Positions 50,702 to 58,874 of a stretch of DNA of 64,000 bases are shown here, in pieces. Below the pieces are notes generated by a model. It did no database searches, was not told the origin of the DNA, and saw nothing but the letters and a program-made list of their open reading frames with translations. How positions within the stretch are numbered: the stretch's first letter is position 1; each line of letters begins with the position of its first letter. Both the position numbers and the translations under genes were made by a program. The stretch is taken from assembly GCA_001464585.1 (NCBI GenBank), contig LNFF01000040.1, positions 253,588 to 317,587 on the forward strand. Direction: 5' to 3'. The stretch comes from Gammaproteobacteria bacterium Ga0077554 (GTDB lineage Bacteria; Pseudomonadota; Gammaproteobacteria; Ga0077554; Ga007554).

Positions 50702-52842
50702 GAACTCTCCGCCATTTTTTTCAATGTTACATAATCAATCTTGCCGGTGCCCAGTAGCGGTAACGCATCTACGCGCGCCATTTTACGTGGCACGGCAAGT
50801 TCCGGGTGGCCAAGTGTACGCGCCGCTTCCTGCATGCGTTCACGATTAAGTGTGGCGTCGGTAGTAAATAATACTATCGTTTCGCCGCGTTGCGCATCGG
50901 GTTGTGTTGATGTGGCATGTTGATGCGCAGGTGATGCCAGCGCAGCAATTTTTTCGGCCACTTCAAGCGAAATCATTTCGCCGGCAATTTTGGCAAAGCG
51001 CTTAACGCGACCTACGATACGCACAAAGCCTTCGTCATCAATAGTCACAACATCGCCGGTACTGTACCAGCCAGCACCTGCGTTAGATGCTGGTGGTTCA
51101 ATCACGCCAGGGTTTTCATGGCGATAATATCCTGACATGACATTGGCGCCACGCACATGCAACAGCGCGCCGTGTTCTATGCCGGGTACTTGCTCCAGAT
51201 GGGCCGTGATGCCGGGCAACAATTGGCCGACGGTGCCCGTGCGGTAAGACATCGGGGTATTGACTGCCAGTACCGGCGCGGTTTCCGTGGCGCCATAGCC
51301 TTCCAGAATACGTACGCCGAATTTTTCAAACCACGCCTGGCGTACCGCGTCTGATAATTTTTCCGCGCCGGCAATGACATAACGCAGCCGATAAAAATCA
51401 TAGGCATGCGCGAATTTTGCATAGTTCCCCAAAAATGTACTGGTGCCGAACAATACCGTGCAACCGCGATCATAAGCCAACTCCGGGATTACCCGGTAAT
51501 GCAGCGGCGTTGGATATAAAAATAAATTTGAGCCAGTCAATAATGGCAGCAATGTGCCCGCCGTCAGCCCGAAGGAATGAAAGATGGGCAGCGCGTTGAG
51601 AAATTTATCCTCCACCGAAAAATCTATTACGGCACGAATCTGTGCAATATTGGAGAGGATCGCGCCATGTGACAATACGACGCCCTTGGATTTACCTTCC
51701 GAACCCGATGTAAACAGCACTACCGCCGCATCTTCAGGACACGAAGCAGGGATTGCCAGGCGCGGCAACAGTTGCGCATAACAGAGCAGCCACAGCTTGT
51801 CGAAGACGCCAAATTGCTGCTGCATATCTTCAAGATAAACTACCCGGACATTTTTCAGCGTAGATATTACATTTTGCAGCTTTGCCGTTTCAATAAACTT
51901 GCGCGAACTGATAATAATATTAATTTTTGCGGCAACACAGGCGTTCTGTAAACCCTCTGCGCCCGCCGTGTAATTAAGCATGGCAGGGATACGGCGTTGT
52001 GCCCCCATGCCGATCATCAATGCCACAGTGGAGGCCAGATTAGGCATCAACACCCCCACGGTTTCATTTTCAGGCGCAACTTTGGCCGCCATTCTGCCCA
52101 GCGCCAGCGTCATTTTCAGAATCTGGCCATAGGAATATTCAACCTGTCTCATGTCTTCAACCACGCGCCGGTCACGGCCAAAAATCGAAACCGCGTCCAG
52201 CAAGCTTGAATACAAGGTTTGTTTTGGATGCGAATTAAATAGCATGGCCTGCATGATTTTACGCATCGCCATGCCCGCTTTCAGGCGACGTTCTTTGGCG
52301 GTGGGCGCGGTCGGCATGGGCAACGATGTCGCGGGTTGAATGGAAAGCGTAATGCGGGGCAATAAACGGCGCGGATATTTTCCCGATAAGCGGCTGAAAT
52401 AAGAGCGTGCCGGGCCATCGAGCCTTACCGGAATAATGGTGGCGGCGGTTTTTGCGGCGACAAACGCCGGGCCATCATAGACCTTCATCAAACTGCCGGT
52501 GGTAGTGATGCGCCCTTCCGGAAAAATCATCACTGGCCGCCCCGCCTCAATCAGCCGTATGACTTTTTTCATCGCCATGGGATTGGTGGGATCTACCGCG
52601 AGATGCTCCACCTGGGTGAGGAACAGACGGAAGAAGAAATTTTTTACAACCGTAGTATGCACCACAAACACGGGATTAACCGGCAAAAACAAACCCAGCA
52701 ACAAACCATCAAGAAATGATTCATGATTGGCGATAATCAGCAGGCGTGATGCATTAAATTGCGTGGTATCTCCTTCGACACGCAACCGAAGCAGGATCCG
52801 CAATAATGGCCGTAGCGCGCTACGTATGAAAAACTTCAGCAT
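50698..52842 (-). CDS. aas: Bifunctional 2-acyl-GPE acyltransferase / acyl-ACP synthetase
   Basis: A 714-residue inner-membrane enzyme that reacylates lysophospholipids. The N-terminal acyltransferase has NHESFLDG (about 39-46) and FPEGR (about 108). The adenylating domain has VLFTSGSEGKSKGV (about residue 380), YGATETAP and the late YSTGDVV. It is the first gene of the aas-amidohydrolase-lplT operon. An operator-like site lies 17-35 bases before the ATG. Confidence 0.93.
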   Translation of the reverse strand: MLKFFIRSALRPLLRILLRLRVEGDTTQFNASRLLIIANHESFLDGLLLGLFLPVNPVFVVHTTVVKNFFFRLFLTQVEHLAVDPTNPMAMKKVIRLIEAGRPVMIFPEGRITTTGSLMKVYDGPAFVAAKTAATIIPVRLDGPARSYFSRLSGKYPRRLLPRITLSIQPATSLPMPTAPTAKERRLKAGMAMRKIMQAMLFNSHPKQTLYSSLLDAVSIFGRDRRVVEDMRQVEYSYGQILKMTLALGRMAAKVAPENETVGVLMPNLASTVALMIGMGAQRRIPAMLNYTAGAEGLQNACVAAKINIIISSRKFIETAKLQNVISTLKNVRVVYLEDMQQQFGVFDKLWLLCYAQLLPRLAIPASCPEDAAVVLFTSGSEGKSKGVVLSHGAILSNIAQIRAVIDFSVEDKFLNALPIFHSFGLTAGTLLPLLTGSNLFLYPTPLHYRVIPELAYDRGCTVLFGTSTFLGNYAKFAHAYDFYRLRYVIAGAEKLSDAVRQAWFEKFGVRILEGYGATETAPVLAVNTPMSYRTGTVGQLLPGITAHLEQVPGIEHGALLHVRGANVMSGYYRHENPGVIEPPASNAGAGWYSTGDVVTIDDEGFVRIVGRVKRFAKIAGEMISLEVAEKIAALASPAHQHATSTQPDAQRGETIVLFTTDATLNRERMQEAARTLGHPELAVPRKMARVDALPLLGTGKIDYVTLKKMAESS

Positions 52843-52858
52843 CGCGGGAACCCCTTTT

Positions 52859-52877
52859 ATATATAACTATATAATTA
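52859..52877. promoter_or_regulatory. Operator-like site before aas
   Basis: ATATATAACTATATAATTA. In the complementary strand it reads TAATTAT-A-TAGTTAT, two heptamers one base apart. It is matched by TAGTTAT-G-TAGTTAT at 53229, before the arsR-type gene. Confidence 0.5.
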
Positions 52878-52905
52878 AATATTTGGTTTTTTGTGTTGCG
52901 CAAAA

Positions 52906-53217
52906 TCAGGTATTCTTGCGGATATAATCGAGAACATTTTGTAGTGTTTCATCCAGCACCGGACGGTTAACCCAGAAATACACTTCTTTGCCGATCTTTT
53001 CGCTCAGCAATATATCGGCATCATGCAAAATCTTTAAATGATGTGAAATGGCCGAGCGTGACAATGTTGACACCTCAACAATCTGCCCCACATTAAGGCG
53101 TTCACCACGATCAAAGGTCAGCAAAATTCGTTGCCGGTGTTTGTCACCCAGCGCAACAAACACTTTCGATGCCGTGGCCCATTGCTTGGGTATGGCGCGC
53201 ATGTAATTTTTATTCAT
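52906..53217 (-). CDS. ArsR-family winged-helix repressor
   Basis: A 103-residue regulator with the ArsR helix-turn-helix (IVEVSTLSRSAISHHLKILHDADIL) and a wing (SEKIGKEVYFWVN). It lacks the CVC metal-binding motif of ArsR/SmtB, so it may respond to something other than a metal. The ATG at 53217 is chosen, as the sequence before it is the promoter. It lies directly upstream of aas on the same strand and has a look-alike operator at its own start. It probably regulates itself and the lipid operon. Confidence 0.85.
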   Translation of the reverse strand: MNKNYMRAIPKQWATASKVFVALGDKHRQRILLTFDRGERLNVGQIVEVSTLSRSAISHHLKILHDADILLSEKIGKEVYFWVNRPVLDETLQNVLDYIRKNT

Positions 53218-53228
53218 ATCGATAAGTT

Positions 53229-53246
53229 TAGTTATGTAGTTATATG
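53229..53246. promoter_or_regulatory. Operator-like site before the arsR-type gene
   Basis: TAGTTATGTAGTTATATG: a direct repeat of TAGTTAT with one base between. In the complement it is CATATAACTACATAACTA, differing from the site at 52859-52877 at three positions, all C/T. It lies 12-29 bases before the ATG, where a bound repressor would block transcription. Confidence 0.5.
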
Positions 53247-53278
53247 TTGTCAACAAAAATCCGTGTTGTTTGCCCGCA

Positions 53279-54247
53279 TCAACCCCGCCATAGCGATGAA
53301 ACCCCCGCGATCCCCTGCGCGCCGTGCTCGTAAGCCTGCGTTACGTGGCGCTGTGTCATGCCGCCCAAGGCGTACACTGGCAGCACCGCCAGCTCGGTTA
53401 GCTCGCGGAAACCTGTCCAGCCCAGGGTGCGGGCGCCGGGGTGGCTGGTGGTTTCCAGCACCGGAGAAACTACGGCAAAATCAGCGCCGAGGCGGGCAGC
53501 ATGGGCCAGCTCTTTGGCGTTGTGGCATGACGCGCCTACCCACAGCCTGGAGGATGAAAAGGGCCGCGTGCTTAACGACATGAGCCGCGCGCTGCCCAGG
53601 TGCACGCCATCGGCCCCCACCTCTTCCGCCAACGCGGGCGCCGCATTCAATATTAATTGGGCTTGATAGGCGTGACACACCGGCAACACCTGCCGCGCCA
53701 GATCCATATAAGCGGTTTCGCCCAGTGTTTTGGCGCGCAATTGCACCAGGCGTATACCCGAGCGTAGCGAGCGTTCCAGGCCGTAGAGAAACTCCGGGGT
53801 ATTGGGGGAGGGTTCGGGTGTAATGAGGTAGCGCGAAGGCAGGCGCACGGCATTTACAATCGGCCAGTTGGCGGCTGGATAGTTTCTCTGCGCCAGATCT
53901 TTTATCGCCACCCATTCCACCGGTTGGCCTTCACGGCCGAACGGCTCACCAGCAAAGGCGTCGACGCGCCATACATCCAGCAACACGGTTTTTTCTTTTC
54001 CAGGATTTTCATGATAGTGGTGGCGTATGCGTATCAGGGGACGCGCTGACACTATGGAAATGCCAACCTCTTCCTGTAGCTCGCGCGCCAGGGCATGCCG
54101 CGCGCTTTCCCCGGCTTCAACCTTGCCGCCGGGGAATTCCCACAGCCCACCTTGTGGCACGGTGGGCTGACGAAATGCCAACAGGATCTCACCGACGCCA
54201 TTAAATACGGCGCCCACCACCACATGCTGAAAAGATCGGTCTGGCAT
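53279..54247 (-). CDS. Nudix hydrolase - thiamine-phosphate-synthase-like fusion (MutT/TenI)
   Basis: A 322-residue two-domain protein. Residues 1-130 are a MutT-type Nudix domain with the box GGKVEAGESARHALARELQEEVG (about 40-62). Residues 135-322 are a TIM barrel like ThiE/TenI with LVQLRAKTLGE, GADGVHLGS, VGASCHNAKEL and AVVSPVLETTSHPG. This fusion replaces plain MutT in many gammaproteobacteria and stands near secA/yacG there. The Nudix half would clean the nucleotide pool of oxidised dGTP. Whether the barrel half is catalytic is unknown. Confidence 0.92.
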   Translation of the reverse strand: MPDRSFQHVVVGAVFNGVGEILLAFRQPTVPQGGLWEFPGGKVEAGESARHALARELQEEVGISIVSARPLIRIRHHYHENPGKEKTVLLDVWRVDAFAGEPFGREGQPVEWVAIKDLAQRNYPAANWPIVNAVRLPSRYLITPEPSPNTPEFLYGLERSLRSGIRLVQLRAKTLGETAYMDLARQVLPVCHAYQAQLILNAAPALAEEVGADGVHLGSARLMSLSTRPFSSSRLWVGASCHNAKELAHAARLGADFAVVSPVLETTSHPGARTLGWTGFRELTELAVLPVYALGGMTQRHVTQAYEHGAQGIAGVSSLWRG

Positions 54248-54422
54248 TTTTTATATAGAGCCGATAGTTATTTGTTCATGGGGGTGGATTAGGTGCCCCT
54301 TAAGGGCACTTTTTGCCGTTTTGCGTCATACGTCACACGCGCTTTGATATGCCACGCACAGTAAATGCTGGCCAATTTTGGCAATATAGACTCAACAAAG
54401 CAACACAACTCAGGAGCGTACC

Positions 54423-54575
54423 ATGTTTAAAATGATACTTTTGATTATAGCAGCCATCCTGGCCCTAAGCGTACCTAGCGATGGTCCGGCGCTGCTTGTG
54501 AGTAATCGGGACTACATTCTGGCGCTGGTGGCCGCGGTGCTGGTACACCCCTGGATTGTCAGACAGTTTGACTAA
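54423..54575 (+). CDS. Small hydrophobic membrane protein, copy 1
   Basis: A 50-residue protein (MFKMILLIIAAILALSVPSD at the start, HPWIVRQFD at the end) with two hydrophobic helices (about 3-17 and 31-42) joined by a loop with SDGPALL and NRDY. A good ribosome binding site (CAGGAG) precedes ATG. It is nearly duplicated at 54887, with its leader region too. I do not recognise the family. Its TAA lies on the border of a MITE-like element. Confidence 0.75.
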   Translation: MFKMILLIIAAILALSVPSDGPALLVSNRDYILALVAAVLVHPWIVRQFD

Positions 54576-54738
54576 TTCCAATTCTCTTTAGAAGTGCCTC
54601 TATCTTTCGCAGAAATCATTTTACTGTCATTTCGAGCGTAGCGAGAAATCCTTGTCCCAAACCAATGTGAGAGATCTTTCAGGATTCCTCACGTGCATTC
54701 GGAATGACAGGTGTTGTTTTTAATAAGAATTGGAATAA
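54573..54738 (-). mobile_element. MITE-like element, family A, full-length copy 2
   Basis: In the complementary strand it matches 5302-5468 over its whole length, at about 90 percent by eye. The ends are TAATTCCAATTCT and, inverted, TTATTCCAATTCT. It starts at the stop codon of the first 50-residue gene and separates the two copies. Confidence 0.8.
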
Positions 54739-54886
54739 GCCCTTGGAAACGCGCCGCCCAGAAAGAGCGCTTTTTGCCGTTTTGCGTCATGGTTCACAAC
54801 AGGTTTGATAGATCACGCACAGTAAGCGCCGCCCCGTGTTGCTAATATAGACTCAACAAAACATCACAATTTATCAGGAGCAGAAC

Positions 54887-55039
54887 ATGTTTAAAGTTAT
54901 ATTTTTAGCCGCAGCAGCGATCCTTGCCCTTACCGTACCAAGTGACGGCCCAACGTTGCTGGCGAATAACCGTGATTACATACTGGCGCTGGTAGCGGCA
55001 GTGCTGGTGCATCCCTGGATTGTCAGACAGTTTGATTAA
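54887..55039 (+). CDS. Small hydrophobic membrane protein, copy 2
   Basis: A 50-residue paralogue of the protein at 54423. The last 22 residues (from DYILALVAAVLVHPWIV onward) are identical, and differences cluster in the first helix. The upstream regions share TTTTTGCCGTTTTGCGTCAT, ACGCACAGTAA and ATATAGACTCAACAAA (TATAGA may be the -10), so each copy has its own promoter. Many codon differences are synonymous, which suggests selection on the protein. Function unknown. Confidence 0.75.
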   Translation: MFKVIFLAAAAILALTVPSDGPTLLANNRDYILALVAAVLVHPWIVRQFD

Positions 55040-55057
55040 TAAAAAATAAAAAAGCGC

Positions 55058-55135
55058 CGGGCAGGATGCCCAAGTGTCGTGAAGTGTATGGATGCACGTG
55101 AGCGGCCACCGGGGCAGCAGCCCTGCCCCGGAATA
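55058..55135. repeat. Dispersed repeat, family C, copy 3
   Basis: GGATGCCCAAGTGTCGTGAA ... GGATGCACGTGAGCGGCC, a diverged member. The flanking GGGGCAG / CTGCCCC pair forms a hairpin. Confidence 0.5.
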
Positions 55136-55166
55136 GCTTTCGTGTAGCGTGATCTTAAAACAGCAA

Positions 55167-55901
55167 TCAAAAATCTACGCCAATGCCAAGGAATGGCCCT
55201 TTATTTTTCATTGAGGCAACCTTGTCGCCATCTGTCAGTTCCAGGTCAATAAAGCGGTAGCCACCTGCCACATACATAAACGGCAAGGGATTAAGTTTAA
55301 CCTGGGCAGTAACATCATAAAGATGATTGTCTGCATACGCGATCGCCATGCCATCCACCTCCGCACTCACAAACGGGCCATTGGCGCGTAGCACCGCTTT
55401 GAGCATGGGCACGGGCGCAGAAAAATCAGCCTGGGCGGTTTGTGTATTATTTTTTACTGTAATGTTGCCATTAATGAATTTAATATTTGCGCCAATCTCG
55501 GCTTCAAGGATGCCAATACTGAGCGGTGAGAAGGTCCAGCCCAGATCATAGGTTTTCAGGTCTACATTGGTGGTGATGGGTGTTGAAGCGAGAAAGATTT
55601 TATTTTCATACGTAATGGTGCGGTTTAAGGTGCTGGTAGCATCGTATTTAAGCGGCGTAACGCCCAAATACAGGTTGCCGAGGAAAGTGAGGTGCGCCCG
55701 GCCACGGATGAATACCAGGGATTTATCATCCAGTCCCAGATCATTTTTAAGATCAATCACCGTGCCGCCAGAGCGGGTTTCACCGGAAATGCCCGATTGC
55801 CAGCCCACCGCTTCCAGTTCGAGATCAACCGGCCCCAGTGCAAATGCAGCGCTGGCAGGTAACAACATTAACGCGCCTAGTGTCCATGCAGTTTTTTTCA
55901 T
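55167..55901 (-). CDS. Outer-membrane beta-barrel protein (TIGR04219 type)
   Basis: A 244-residue protein with signal peptide (1-21, ending AFA) and alternating strands through to a terminal aromatic (GVDF), as required for barrel insertion. The motifs GPVDLELEAVGWQSGISGE and YVAGGYRFIDLEL match a family of small outer-membrane barrels of unknown function. Confidence 0.82.
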   Translation of the reverse strand: MKKTAWTLGALMLLPASAAFALGPVDLELEAVGWQSGISGETRSGGTVIDLKNDLGLDDKSLVFIRGRAHLTFLGNLYLGVTPLKYDATSTLNRTITYENKIFLASTPITTNVDLKTYDLGWTFSPLSIGILEAEIGANIKFINGNITVKNNTQTAQADFSAPVPMLKAVLRANGPFVSAEVDGMAIAYADNHLYDVTAQVKLNPLPFMYVAGGYRFIDLELTDGDKVASMKNKGPFLGIGVDF

Positions 55902-55952
55902 GATGCCCTCTCTAATTTTGATAAGGTTAAATTACCGGGTACTTCCATACAC

Positions 55953-56234
55953 CTACACGTACTCGTCAACATTATGCAGCGGCACAAACCGCTCCTTTTC
56001 CAACCGGGCAAAAGACTGGTATTCGGCAATGGCGCGCTGCGCTATCGCGGTTACGCCGCCGGAGGCGGGCGCGCCGCTTGTAAGATATCGGCTCGTGGCA
56101 TGAAAACTTGCAGCGTCTCTATTAACGGTTGAATGCCTGCCTAATACATCCCCTTCAGCCACATGTTCTACGGGTAGCTGTGCAGTGGATACCCTCCCCA
56201 CCCTTAACCCGCCAACAGGCATCACCACCGACAT
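55953..56234 (-). CDS. Conserved hypothetical small protein
   Basis: A 93-residue, low-complexity N-terminus followed by AIAQRAIAEYQSFARLEKERFV. The last part resembles the end of short gammaproteobacterial proteins of unknown function (AIQxYQSxxRxEER). There is no signal peptide. ATG at 56234 has only a weak ribosome binding site. It may be real but could also be chance. Confidence 0.45.
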   Translation of the reverse strand: MSVVMPVGGLRVGRVSTAQLPVEHVAEGDVLGRHSTVNRDAASFHATSRYLTSGAPASGGVTAIAQRAIAEYQSFARLEKERFVPLHNVDEYV

Positions 56235-56259
56235 CCGAGAACCGTCCCTGGCATAGTCC

Positions 56260-56853
56260 CTAGAAAGTAATTTTTACACCCACGTGCGCGCCTTCATCAA
56301 GCACGGCATCCGGGCTGGCTTCAAGGCCGAATTTAATTTTGCGGTAGCCAAGATAAGCTACGGCCTGCGGTAAAACTTCATACTCTAAACGTACGCCGGT
56401 TTCAATAAAACGATCGGCATCACCAAAGGTGACGATGTTCGGGGCAAAATAAAATTGTCCGGCAATACCAAAGCGTGAAGCAGACGGCGGTGAAAAGCGT
56501 ACTTGACCACCTAATGCCAATGCGAGAGCGTCATTGTCGTCAGCCGTTGCCATTATGCCCTTTACGCCCATGCCTACCGTCACGCCGGGCAGTCCACTGC
56601 CCACTTCGTTTCTCACTAAAATACCGGCATCACCGAACACGTTGTCCTGATCAGTGTAAAGGAATCCCAAGTGGAATTCGGATTTTCCAAGGCTATCGCG
56701 GCCCATCGCCGAGCTGTATTGAAGCTGGGCGCTGTTATCACCCAGATTGATATCAAGAGCGCCGGCGCCTGCGGGGGCGCTGAGCATGGTGATGGCTAAT
56801 GAAGTGGTGCTGGCCCATGCCAGCGAACGTACAGAAAAACGGGGTGTTAACAT
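56260..56853 (-). CDS. YfaZ-family outer-membrane protein
   Basis: A 197-residue protein with signal peptide (about 1-30, ending PAGAGA) and a barrel with LDINLGDNSAQLQYSSAMG at its start and YLGYRKIKFGLE near its end, terminal F. These match YfaZ precursors. Role unknown. ATG at 56853 is supported by AAGGAG; the longer open frame is rejected. Confidence 0.85.
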   Translation of the reverse strand: MLTPRFSVRSLAWASTTSLAITMLSAPAGAGALDINLGDNSAQLQYSSAMGRDSLGKSEFHLGFLYTDQDNVFGDAGILVRNEVGSGLPGVTVGMGVKGIMATADDNDALALALGGQVRFSPPSASRFGIAGQFYFAPNIVTFGDADRFIETGVRLEYEVLPQAVAYLGYRKIKFGLEASPDAVLDEGAHVGVKITF

Positions 56854-57025
56854 AATTTTACTCCTTAAAAAATATGATCCTGACATTACTAAACGATGTG
56901 ACATGCTTTCCTGCACTCGCAACGGCAACAGTGGGGTGGGCCCGTTGCGCCACATCAATTGACAAGCATACCATAGGCGATTCATATAACGAACCTGCTG
57001 TAACGCCTGCCTTTGGCGATACTCC

Positions 57026-57748
57026 CTAAAATTTTAACGCGGCACGCGCGCATACCCACACCTCAATTTTCTCTACGCCCGCGTTGCGCAGAGTGGCAGC
57101 GAATTCTGCGACCGTTGCGCCGGTGGTCATAACGTCATCAACAATCGCGACATGGCGTACCGGGAGTTTTTTGACAACGCTGAATACCCCTTTGACATTG
57201 CGCGGTCGTTCGCTGGCGGGCAAGTCAGACTGAATTGCCGTGGCGCGTTGCCGCTGGCAGTGCTGGTAATCAATAGGGATATTGAGCGCGCGTGCGATGG
57301 GGCGCGCCAGTTCGGTGGCCTGATTATAGCCGCGTTCACGCAACCGCGCGGCGTGCAGCGGTACGGGGATGATCAGATGGGGGAGTGGCGCGGAGATTGA
57401 ACGCACCCGTTTTTTGAGTTGTTGCGCCATCAATTCGCCGAGCAGGCGCGCAATCGCGAGCTTGCGATTGAACTTCAGGTCATGAATCAAATGATCAATT
57501 GGGTGCGCGTACTGGAACACGCTTAAGGTGTGATCATAGCTGGGCGGGTCTTTAAGGCAACGCCCACATAGCGCGGTGGTGTCGCTGCCGTGCAGCGGCA
57601 GCGCGCACTGGTAGCAGGCGGTGGTTTGCATGGGCAGATCCGCCTGGCAGCCCCGGCAAATGTCCAAACCCGCCTGCCCTTGACTGCCACACACCGTACA
57701 GGTGGGTGGAAATAGCCAAGACTGTATATTTTTAGTCCAGACGTTCAC
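57026..57748 (-). CDS. comF: ComF family phosphoribosyltransferase-like protein
   Basis: A 240-residue protein with an N-terminal zinc finger (CTVCG...CRGC and CYQC...CGRC) and a PRPP-binding motif VAIVDDVMTTGATV near residue 200. ComF acts in DNA uptake in naturally competent bacteria, which also use type IV pili. Starts with GTG, divergent from bioB, as in many gammaproteobacteria. Confidence 0.92.
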   Translation of the reverse strand: MNVWTKNIQSWLFPPTCTVCGSQGQAGLDICRGCQADLPMQTTACYQCALPLHGSDTTALCGRCLKDPPSYDHTLSVFQYAHPIDHLIHDLKFNRKLAIARLLGELMAQQLKKRVRSISAPLPHLIIPVPLHAARLRERGYNQATELARPIARALNIPIDYQHCQRQRATAIQSDLPASERPRNVKGVFSVVKKLPVRHVAIVDDVMTTGATVAEFAATLRNAGVEKIEVWVCARAALKF

Positions 57749-57766
57749 TTTGCATGGTGCTTTAGG

Positions 57767-57794
57767 TTGACAGGGGCGTTGGGACGGTTAATAT
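57767..57794 (+). promoter_or_regulatory. Sigma70 promoter of the biotin operon
   Basis: TTGACA (57767-57772), 16 bases, TAATAT (57789-57794). GGTTGAC overlapping the -35 fits one half of a BirA operator. The other half, GTTCACT 15 bases before, is poor, so BirA control is only possible. Confidence 0.55.
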
Positions 57795-57821
57795 CTATAG
57801 ATTACTACGGAAAGGAGCACC

Positions 57822-58874
57822 ATGACCATGACTACAAATGGCGAAATTTATCAACGTATTGACGTCATTACCGCACGCACCCTGGCCGGTGGCGAGATGA
57901 CCGCCGAAGAAGGGCGCTGGATGATTCGGCTGGATGATGATTACCTGCCGTGGTTAATGGCGGGCGCTGACCGGCTGCGCAAGACTTTCCGTGGCCAGAC
58001 CATTGAAGTGTGCGCCATTTCCAACGTGCGTTCTGGCAACTGTTCCGAGAACTGTTCTTTCTGCGCCCAGAGCGGCCATCACAAAACGGCTGCTCCAGCG
58101 TATAACTATATTGCTAAAGAAAAACTGGTGGAACAGGCCGAACGTGCGCGCGCCTGGGGCGCCAGTGATTTTGGTGTGGTGTCGAAAGGGTGGGGCGTAC
58201 GCACAGGAAAAGAGCGCGAACAGTTGCGCGAATATTTCGTCACGCTCAAAGAACACAGCGACATTGGGCGTTGCGCGAGCCTCGGTGCGCTCGACAAGGA
58301 AACGGCGGTAATGCTCAAAGAGATGGGCATGGAAAATTATCATCATAACCTTGAGTCTGCCGAAAGCTTTTTTGAAAATGTGTGTACCACGCATACCTAT
58401 CAGGAAAATATTGACACCATCGCGCATGCGCGCGAAGCTGGCCTGCGCGTGTGCGCCGGTGGCATTCTGGGCATGGGTGAAAGCCTCGATCAACGTATCG
58501 AACTGGCAATCACGCTGCGCAATCTGGGCGTGGAATCCGTGCCGCTGAATTTTCTCAATCCGCAGCCCGGCACACCGATGGCTCATGTGGAACCGATGAG
58601 GCCGATGGAAATCCTCAAGGCCATCGCCGTGTTTCGTTATTTATTACCCAAGGCAGAAATCCGCATCGCCGGTGGCCGTCAGTTTCTCGGTGAACTGCAA
58701 GTCATGATCTTCATGGCGGGCGCATCTGGTGTCATGATCGGCGATTACCTCACCACCAAAGGGCGCCAGGTTGAAGATGATCTGAAAATGCTGGATACCC
58801 TTAATTTAAAGCCTCGCGGTGATACGCAACAGCGCCGCGAGTCAGCCGCCGAGCACAAGGTCGTGTGGACGTGA
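57822..58874 (+). CDS. bioB: Biotin synthase, anaerobe-type (type II)
   Basis: A 350-residue radical SAM enzyme that inserts sulfur into dethiobiotin. The SAM cluster motif is CSENCSFC (C74, C78, C81). Of the E. coli auxiliary [2Fe-2S] ligands C97, C128, C188 and R260, the last three correspond to C151, C211 and R281, but C97 is replaced by G118 at the exact spacing (44 after the first SAM-cluster cysteine). An extra cysteine (C64, EVCAISN) stands before the cluster. Both features are those of the BioB of anaerobes. First gene of bioBFHCD, with AAGGAG before ATG. Confidence 0.92.
   Translation: MTMTTNGEIYQRIDVITARTLAGGEMTAEEGRWMIRLDDDYLPWLMAGADRLRKTFRGQTIEVCAISNVRSGNCSENCSFCAQSGHHKTAAPAYNYIAKEKLVEQAERARAWGASDFGVVSKGWGVRTGKEREQLREYFVTLKEHSDIGRCASLGALDKETAVMLKEMGMENYHHNLESAESFFENVCTTHTYQENIDTIAHAREAGLRVCAGGILGMGESLDQRIELAITLRNLGVESVPLNFLNPQPGTPMAHVEPMRPMEILKAIAVFRYLLPKAEIRIAGGRQFLGELQVMIFMAGASGVMIGDYLTTKGRQVEDDLKMLDTLNLKPRGDTQQRRESAAEHKVVWT

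Noticed and set aside
57745..57773. Full BirA operator before bioB
   Set aside because: Only the right half (GGTTGAC) fits; the left half matches at about four of seven positions, so I mention it only as possible.
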